A stretch of 64,000 nt of DNA from Muscardinus avellanarius (lineage: Eukaryota; Chordata; Mammalia; Rodentia; Gliridae), in assembly GCA_963383645.1 (NCBI GenBank), contig OY726560.1, forward strand, positions 87,335,093-87,399,092, given 5' to 3'. Under the pieces are notes generated by a model. It did no database searches, had not been told where the DNA came from, and saw only the letters and a program-made list of their open reading frames with translations. Position numbers and translations under genes: made by a program. Of the stretch, positions 1 to 9,540 are shown in pieces; positions within the stretch are counted from its first letter, which is position 1, and the number at the start of each line of letters is the position of its first letter.

Positions 1-1400
1 AAATAAAGGGATTGAACCCAGGGGCATTCAACCTCTGAGGTACACCCCATGCCCTATTCTTTTTTTTTTTTTTTTTTTTTTTTTGCAGGTCTGGGGATGG
101 AACCCAGGGGCATCCAACCTCCGAGCTATACCTCCTGCCCAGTTTTTTCCAGTTTTTTATTCTTTATTTTGAAACAGGGTCTCACTAAGTTACAGAGGGC
201 CTCATTAAGAAGCTGAAGCTTTCCAAGAACCACAATCCTCTGGTCTCAGCCTCCCAAATGCTGGGATTACAAGCATGCGCCACCACGCCAGGCTTTTTTA
301 AATTCTTTATTTTGAAATAGGGTCTCACTAAGTTGCGGAGAGCCTCACTAAGTAGCTGAGGCTGTCCAAAAACTGCAATCCTCTGGACTCAGCCTCCCGA
401 ATGCTGGGATTACAAGCATGCGCCACCACGCCCAGCTTCCAGACCTATTTTATATTTTATTTGGAAATGGTCTCACTAAGTAGCTGAGGCTTGCTTTGAA
501 CTCATGCGATCTTCCTGTTTCAGACTCCCAAGTACTGGGATAACAAGCATGCGCCATCATGCCCAGCTTAGACCTGTTTATTTTTTATTTGGAAACAGGG
601 TCTCCCTAAGTTGCCGAGGCTGGCTTCAAACCTGTGGTCCTCCTGTCTCAGGCTCCCAAGTACTGAGATTATAGTCATGAGCCACTATCCTGCAAGCTCC
701 TCCCACTTCCATGTGTATGTGGTACTGGGGATTGAACCCAGAGACGTTCTACCTCCAACCAACCTACACCCCCAGCCCTATTTTATTTTATTTTATTTGC
801 TTATTTGTACTTGGAATTGAACCCAGGAGAATTCTACCTCTGAGCTATAAACCCAGCCCTTTTTTAAAACATTTTGTTTTGAAACAGGGTCTCAAGCCAG
901 GTATTGTGGCTCACATTTGTAATCACAGTACTTGGGAGGCTGAGACAGTAGGATCACAGGTTCCTGGCTAGCTTCAGCTACTTAGTGAGGTTCTCTGCAA
1001 CTCTGTTTCAACCCTGTTTCAAAATAAAGAACAAAAACTAGGGCTGGGGGGGGGCTTGTAGCTCAGAGGTAGAATGCCTCTGGATTCAATCCCCAATACC
1101 CCCCAAAAAAAAAACAAAAACAAAAACAAACAAACAAAAACAGGGTAGTACTAAATTGCTGAGGCTGGCCTAGAAGATATGATTCCTCTATCTCAATCTC
1201 CCAAGTACTGGCATTACAGGTGTGTGCCACCACATCCAGCTAAAGCTCCTGCCACTTTGAAATAGAATTTGGAGGTAGGTATAGTGGCACATGCCTGTAA
1301 TCCTAGTACTTAGGAAGCTGAGACAAGAGTATAGGAGGTTCAAGACTAGCCTCAACAACTTAGCACAATTTTCAGCAATCTAATGAGACCCTGTTTCAAA

Positions 1401-1435
<35 letters not shown>

Positions 1436-1535
1436 ATAGGTGAATGAATAAATAAATAAACAAATAAGGCTGGGGGCATAGCTTTGAGATAGAATGCCCC
1501 TGGGTTCAACACCCAGAACCACAAAAGGGAAAGGG
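1..1535. repeat. B1-dID SINE block upstream of SYNPO2L
   Basis: Complete and partial minus-oriented copies cover about 1-860. Plus-oriented copies lie at about 890-1110 and 1272-1525, the latter containing an (AAAT)n run at 1400-1437. A minus B1 fragment lies at about 1145-1242. No gene is visible. Confidence 0.85.
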
Positions 1536-1684
1536 GGTTTTGGAGGAAAGCAACTGGCATTAGGCCATGATCTTTTCAGAAGGCATAGTCCATGAAAGGG
1601 TGCATATTAGTTATAGAGAGTAGTACTCAGTCCTGAGTAAAAGGCCCCTAAAGTAGAAGGGGGCGTGCAGGGCATAAGTTTGTG

Positions 1685-1694
1685 CTATAATTAG
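1685..1694 (+). promoter_or_regulatory. MEF2-type site upstream of SYNPO2L exon 1
   Basis: CTATAATTAG is a perfect match to the MEF2 consensus YTAWWWWTAR. It lies 264 bp before the long-isoform ATG, in a short stretch free of SINEs (about 1540-1960). Function is inferred from the known muscle expression of the gene. Confidence 0.5.
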
Positions 1695-1957
1695 TTCTAG
1701 GAGTAACAGGGCTGTGGGGGGTGGGGGAAAGTACAGCCAGCAACTATTTTGAGCACAGCTCCAATTGACGGGACATGTGTGCTGGACTATACTGATCCCA
1801 GGGCCAAGTGGCCTGCCTGTGGTGTGTGGTGTTGGGGGGAGGCCTGGGGCAGCGGGAGCAGGACAGCCGAACAGGCAGGCCGGACGGGGTACCAGCACCT
1901 CACCTTCTCTCCCCGGAACACTGTCCAAATTCTGGGGGCCATAGGCCAAGCTGAGCA

Positions 1958-2062
1958 ATGGGTGCTACGGAGGAGGTGCTGGTCACACTATCAGGGGGAG
2001 CCCCCTGGGGCTTCCGACTTCAGGGGGGGGCCGAACAGAGGAAACCCTTACAGGTGTCCAAG
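1958..2062 (+). CDS. SYNPO2L: SYNPO2L coding exon 1 (PDZ N-terminal half)
   Basis: Thirty-five complete codons from ATG at 1958 to AAG, followed by donor gtaagg at 2063. It ends at phase 0. It encodes the first PDZ strand and the PWGF loop. The 5'UTR probably starts near 1740; the exact start cannot be read from the sequence. Confidence 0.93.
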
Positions 2063-5000
2063 GTAAGGGAAAGCCCCTGAAATAAAGCTTCAGGGAAAGG
2101 GGAAACCAGGGGAACTTGGGGAAAGTCATATGGTAGCCGACTGGGGGAGGTGGTAGTGGGGTGCTATGGAGAAGACGTGGTGGGTAGGTGGGCAGGTGAG
2201 CAGGGAAGCATGCTGTAGTCTGAAAATGTTGTAGTATTTGACCACCACTTCTTCTGGGGATTTCTGAAAAAAGGCAAAGGCTCTGCTTCAGTCTCCTGTA
2301 GCACCGCCATAGCAGAGGCCAGGGCCTGGTTGTCCAGCGTCTGTTCCCCTGTGTGTGCCTCTACTCCAGACTCCAGGAATGTAGGGAAGGTTCTCATTTC
2401 TTTCTAACTGCCCTGCCCTGCCCTGCCCATTCCTTCAGCACTCCTCTTCCCCTAAGTCAGAGCCTCTCTCAAGAGGCAAGGCTTTTTTGGGTCCTGGGAG
2501 GGTTATAGCAAGGTCTGGCCTCTAAGATGAAGTCATGACCATTTTGGTTGCATCCTCCAAACTTAGTTTTCTGAACTATAAAAGATGGGTGATAACAGCA
2601 CCCACTTCATAGAACCGTGTGTGTGTGTGTGTGTGTGTTACTGGGGATTGAACTCCTAGCCCTTTTTACTTTTTGTTTTGAAACAGAGTCTCCCTAGGTT
2701 TCTGAGGCTATCCTGCAATTCCCCTGTCTTAGCCTCCCAAGTACTGGGATATGCCACCATGCCTGGCTTCATAGAACCATTCTTTTTTTGTGTGGTACTG
2801 GGGGTAGAACCCAGGGGCTTTTCTACCTTCAGGCTATACTCCCAAACCTATTTTATACTTTATTTGGAAACAGGATCTCACTAAGTTGCTGAGAGCCTCA
2901 CTAAGTAGCTGAGGCTGGCTTCAAACCTGTGCGATCCTCCTGTCTCAGCCTCCCAAGCGCAGGGATTACAAGCATGTGCCACCATGTCTGGCTTTATAGA
3001 ACCATTCTAAGAATTAAATGAATTAATACATGTAGCACAGGGCCTCATACTTAGTACGGACTCAATAAATGGGAGCTATCTGTATACATGTGACACCTCA
3101 CAACCCCAGAATCCAGCTGGACTGCCTTGATCTAGAATATTGGTTGAAAAATCCTTACTTATGCACCTGGAGTTTCAAGGCCTAGAAAAGAACTGTTGGC
3201 CATAGAGATATTGCCCTTGGGAGGAAAATCCTGGGGATATACCACTATTTCTAATACCTCCTCTATGTAGTTCATGTAGTTTTCTCTACGCCTCTTTTTT
3301 TTTTTTTTTTTTTTTTTTCCTGCAGTACTGGGGATTGAACCCAGGGGCATTCTACCTCCAAGCTATACCCGGAGCCCTATTTTTATTCTTTATATTGAAA
3401 CAGGGTCTCATTAGATTGTGGAGGGCCTCACTAAGTAGCTGAGGCTGGCCACAAACCTGTGGTCCTCCGCCTCAGCCTTCTAAGTACTGAGATTAGCATT
3501 GTGCACCACCACACCCAGCCTCTAAGCCTCTTTCACTCAGGGGTTACCCTCCCTCCCATCATATGCTGTATTACTCGCCCTCTCATACTACAAGGTAAAA
3601 CCCCCTCACATGGCTCCTTGCTGTCCCCTTCTTTCATCCTATTCCACTTGGAGCCCTCCATCACCTACAGTCTCTCCTCCATCATCTCAGGTTCGAAGAC
3701 GGAGCCAAGCTGGCAGAGCAGGACTTCGAGAGAGGGACCAGCTCTTGGCAGTCAATGGAGTCTCTTGCACCAGCCTCTCGCATGCCAGTGCCATGAGCCT
3801 CATCGATGCCTCAGGGGCTCAGCTTGTCCTCACTGTGCGGCGGTATGGACCCCTCCCCTCTCTTTTCCCTGGTCCAGGGCTCCCTCAGCCTTTCTCAGCT
3901 CTGTCTCCCTGGCCAGGCCTCAGAAACTAATAAGTGCCTATTTGTCTTTTTAAATATTCTTTTATGGTGCATCATAGTTTCACATCATAATGTTAATCAT
4001 GTTGACAGTAACATGCATGCACACAAGTGCCTATTTCTGCTAGTGTGTTTCTTTTGGATTATAACCATTTGCACATGCCTCCGGAAAGGCTGAATGTATC
4101 TGCAGTTAAGGGATGGGTGTCACGTGGGTGGACTGCCTTCAGTGCCTGGCCTGTCTCCTCCTCTTCACAACTTCCTCAAAGCCCATGTCCGCTCACAGCT
4201 TTCCAAGCACGCTTGCCCCACTGCGCCTCACTCACCAGCCCATCCATTCCAACTGTAACCAGTCCTTCTTCTTTCCTTACCACTTCCCTCAGCCCTCTGG
4301 GTCACTCTGTCTCGCACCATCTCTCAAGTGCTGTCATCTATTCCATCCAGGGTGGCAGATGAAGGGCTTGTGAGATCTCCATCCCCTGGGGAGCTTCAGG
4401 TGCTGTCACCCTTATCTCCACTGAGTCCTGAGCCCCCTGGTGCTCCAGTTCGCCAGCCTCTTCAGCCTGGGAGCCTCCGCTCACCCCCTGACAGCGAGGC
4501 TTACTATGGAGAGACGGACAGTGACGCTGATGGTCCTGCTACCCAAGAGAAGCCCCGCCGACCTCGCCGCCGGGGCCCCATGAGGCCTACCCCTCCAGGA
4601 GCACCACCTGATGAAGTCTACCTGTCCGACAGCCCTGCAGAGCCCACACCTGCCACCCCTGGCCCACCCAACCAGGGTGACAGCCGTGTGAGTTCCCCAT
4701 CTTGGGAGGAAGGGGCAGCCCTTCAGCCGCCCCCAGCAGAGGCACTGCTGCTACCCCATGGTCCGCTCCGGCCGGGCCCTCATCTCATCCCCATGGTGGG
4801 GCCTGTTCCTCACCCAGTGGCAGAAGATCTTACTATCACCTACACCCAGAAGGCCAAGCAAGCTAGTGAGTGTTTGAACCTTTTCTTTTCTTTCTTTCTT
4901 TTTTTTTTCTCCTAGCTAGGATCTGAGCTCTAAATCTATGCCTTCATTTCTGCATGTTTTGCTGATCTCATCCCCCTTGGATACAGTCTTTGGGACAAAT

Positions 5001-8000
5001 AGAGAAGAGTGATAAGTAGAGGGGAGAATATTCTCATGATCCCCATTATCTTTACTGTTTGAACCAGTGTATCAGAAAGGTACAGGTGGTTAAATCCAAC
5101 CCAAGAACAGAATAAATGGAGTAATTAGAAAGGGACATAAATAAATGAGGGCTTGGGTGCTTGGTTGCCATCATTGTTTTGCTAGATGTCAGGATGGTGT
5201 GCGGGCAGAGAACAGCCACAAGGCAGGGGCAAGGCTCCAGGGGCTCTTTCCAGTGTTGATTGCAGTGATGGTATTAGAGCAACCTTTGACATGTGTAAGT
5301 GCATTTCAGATTCCTGGGGACTGAGAGGCTATGAGACTGTCATGAGATTCCTAGGAAGTGGTAGAGGGAGGGATCTTGGCTTCTTATCTCAGGCAAGAAT
5401 GTAGGCCTGGCAGAGAAGGCCAGTTCCACTTATCTCAGGCTTTTTGCTATTTTTGATGTGAACTATAGAACCAAATCTAAGTGAAGTTTCTCTGTGCCCT
5501 GTGCTTCCCAGTCCCCTCCCACAGAGACTTTTTTTAGTCAACTTTAAAATCTCAGGATTCCTCCTCTTGTTCTTGTATTTTTGTTTTATTTTTGTTTGTT
5601 TGTTTGTTTGTTTGTTTTTTCCTTTTGTTGTACTAGGGATAGAACTTAGGGAGATTCTACCTCTGCTACACCCCCAGGTCTATTTTTTATTCTTTTTTTG
5701 TTTTGTTTTTTGGTTTTTTTTTTTTTTTGGTTTTTTTTTTTGAAACAGGGTCTCTTTGGCTTCGAACCTGCGCCATCCTCCTGTCTCCGCCTCCCAAGCA
5801 TGGGGATTACAAGCATGCGCCACCACGTCTGGCTTTATTCTTTATTTTGAAGCAGGGTCTCACTGAGTTGCAAAGGGCCTCACTAAGTAGCTGAGGCTGT
5901 CTGTAAACCATGATCCTCCTGTCTCAGCCTCCCAAATGCTGGGATTACAAGCTTGCACCACCATGCCTGGATTTCCCTTGTTCTCTCTAGTCTTTCTTCC
6001 CTTTCACCATTCTTATTCCCAATCTATAGAATTTGTGCCTCTGAGTTCAAATAGAGGCTAAGGACATAACTGTTTAGAGTCTGACATCCCTGAGAGTGTC
6101 CAGTATCCCACAAAGAAATTCCAGATGCATGCCCAAGATCCCAATTCTCATTTTAGCACCCCTCCCTTCCCATCATGCTAGATGATTAGTGGTTCAAGGA
6201 TATTTTTAACCAAGCAGACCTCACTGTCCAATGGGGTAGGGGTGGGGGGAAGGGGAACCAGATGCCCATGTCCATCACACCGGGACTTGTGGGGCAGCTG
6301 AGAGATGGGAGGGGGCAGGGCCCAAAAATAGCCCAGTGAGCTCATTCAGCTGTCAGCTCTGGGGACAAGACAAAGGGGCTTTAAAAGGCATGGGGGGTAG
6401 CTCAAGCTGGTCCTGCTCCAGCCAACACTGCCTTTCGGCATGGAGACCTTTGAGCCCATCAGACAAGAGCCCCTCAGCCAAGCAAGCTGCGACAAAGTCC
6501 CAGACCCAGTTCCTGAGCACCAAGACCCATTCTATGCAGGTACTACCTTCCCACATTCTAGGGTATTCTGGGGTCTAGAATAGAGGGTGATACATCAACA
6601 ATTTAGGGAGGGTGGACTTTGGGAAGGATCATGCTCTCTCATCCCCTCCTTCTTTTTACTGTACTCTTCTTCCTTGTCTCAGAAAAGTGTCACTACCCCT
6701 TTCTCAGAATGAGTTGATATTATAATATTATGGCCACATGCCAAAGGGGTCTGTGGCCACATGAGCTGTAGAAAACTCATAGGAACCAAGTATGTGTGTG
6801 AGAGGCAAGAGTACATTACAAATATATGAAGGATGCATATGTGAGTCTGTGGGAAAAGGTATGTGTGAACAAGGAAGTGTCCAAATACATGTTCAGGGAG
6901 TGTCAAGAAAGCTCTGAGAGTAATGATTGCACAGTGGGCCTTAGTGCTATGTCAAGTACTAAATTTATTTATTTTATTTCAGTCCTCATAGCAACCCTAT
7001 GAGGTAGCCATTGTCATCCTCATTTACAGATGAGGAAGCCAAACTTCAATGAGGTGAAGTAACTCCCCTAAATACCCCAAATCTGAAATAAATTCTGACT
7101 CCATTTCCTATACTTTGTCCAGGACTATATTATGTGTTGTAGACAGACTTTTCGGGGAGAGGAATGAGAACCCTAATTAGAAAGGAGCTTGGCACTTAGT
7201 GTGGAAAGTAGATGGAATTTCAAGAATTTTTCAGGAGGCACTGGGGACCAAGGACCAGATAGTACTCCTGTGGAAGGCAGGGTCTCAGCAGCAGGGCAGC
7301 CTCTCCCACTTCCTGGCCCCACCTACCCAGGCCCACATGGCATGGGAAGCCCTGCCCTGGTTCTCTTTAGGACAGTCCTTCCATTCCTGCCTGATGGTAG
7401 CTGCTGGAGATCTCTATCAAAAAGGCCTGGTAAATGAGGGGGGCAGTTCTGACCCCCAAAGATACCTATACCACTTCATCCCCATCGTTGAGAAAAGGAG
7501 AACGTGTTTATCTTGTGACCCTGAGAGCTAACGATCCCGGAAGGTTGTGCTCTGGCTTTTCCTGCGTCATGGATCTGACACTGCCTGCCGCTGTGAGTAA
7601 CAAGGGGTGTGGAGCACAGAGGAGTGCCCTGGAAGTTGGAGTACCTAGGTCAACTCTAAAATTCTGTCCAGTCTGGAATGGTGGCACATGCCTGGAATCC
7701 CAGTACTTAGGAGGATGAGACAGAGGATCATAAGTTCTCAGCCAGCCTCAGCAACTTAGCAAGACCCTGTTTCCAAATAAAAAATAAAATAGAGCCAGGT
7801 GTGGTGGAGCACGCTTGGAATCCCAGTACTTGGGAGGCTGAGGCAGAAGGATTACAGGTTTGTGGACAGCCTCAGCTACTTAGTGAGGCTCTGCAACCTA
7901 GTGAGACCATGTTTCAAAATATAGAATAAGAAATAGGGCTGGGCGTGATGGTGCACACTTGTAATCTCAGCGCTTGGGAGGCTGAGACAGGAGGCTTGTA

Positions 8001-9489
8001 AAGGTTCGAAGCCAGCCTCAGCTACTCAGTGAAGCTCTCAGCAACTTAGACTGTTTCCAAATAAAATATAAAGTAGGACTGGGAGGATAGCCTGCAAGTA
8101 GAAAGCCTTTGGGTCCCACCCCCCAGTATCACCAAAAAAAAAAAAAAAAAAGTCTGGGAGTATAGCCCGGAGGGGGGAAAAAATAGGGCTGGAGTTGTAG
8201 CTCAGGGGGGTAGAATGCCCCTGGGTTCCATCCCCAGTACCACACACAAAAAAATAAATAAATAAGTAAATAAAATAGGACCAGGCTATACCTCACAGGT
8301 AAAATGTCCCTGAGTTCAATCTCCAGCACCATAAAATAAAATAAGATAAAAAAAAATAAAATTCTGTCCAAATGTTAGCAACAGGGCCTTTGCAGAGGGA
8401 ACTCTGAAAAGAAGAAGCACCTGGAGCACATAGATGTTTGAATGTACTTAAATGACTGGGTTTTTGTGTAGCTACACATGTATTTACATATACATATGTG
8501 AACTGAAGAAGATACAGACTGACATATGCGAATGAGGGAGAAAAGGACATAGGAGAAAGTGTGCCACAGAGAATCTTGTTGAAATGGAATGGGATAGGAG
8601 TTAAGAGGATTATGGTGTGGACTACATGAGAGAGGTGGGATTGTGACTGAAAATCCTCACTGCCAAGGATCCTGTGTGTATGGGTCACAGTCCTAAAGGT
8701 GGAAAGAGGGAATAAATCCCAAACTTTGTGAGAAACCTCCTACTGTGGTCGTATGGTAGGAAAAAATTTTCCCTTTTCATCTTGTCTCAACCCGAGACCT
8801 GCCTCATTTCCCCACCTGCCTAGGAGAGTGACTCCCACCCAGCTCCATTGCAGTGGGGAATGAGAGGCTGGGAGGAACGTGTGTGGGGTGGGTAAGAGCA
8901 CATCTCTGGGAAGATAGGAGAGGAGAGAGGAGGGGAAAGCTACGGTCAGGGCAGCCAACTGGACTCTGCCTTCCATTAACTGTCCTTGGTTTCACCTTTC
9001 ACCCTCCATTCTACCCCCAAGTCCGAGGACTTTGCCATTATGGGGTCCAGCCAGTGAAAAGACAGGAAGTGGGAATTATTTTTCTTTTCTTTTCTTTCTT
9101 ATTTATTTATTTATTTAATTTTGGGTACTGGGGATGGAACCCAGGGGCTATACGAACCCAGGGTATATCTCCAAACTATGCCCCCAACTTAATTTTTTAT
9201 TATTTTATTTTGAAACAGGGTCTCACTAAATTGCAGAGGGCCCCACTAAGTAGCTGAGGCTGTCAGCTAACCGTGATCCTCCTGTCTCAGCCTACCAAGT
9301 ACTAGGATTTCAAGTGTGCGCCCATGTCCCGCTAGGAGGTGAGAATCTTGAAAAGCTAGCTGGGATGTAGTGAAAGTGTTGGGAAGCAGGATTAAGAGGC
9401 TGTGCAAGCCGGGCCTAGTGGCACATGCTTTTAATTACAGTACTTGGGAGGCTGAGACAGGAGAATCGAATGTTCCCAGCCAGCCTCAG

Positions 9490-9540
<51 letters not shown>

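Noticed and set aside
6336..6578. 80-residue frame overlapping the alternative SYNPO2L exon
   Set aside because: It is in a different frame from ATG 6440 and runs through the donor; only the 6440 frame joins in phase to the last exon.
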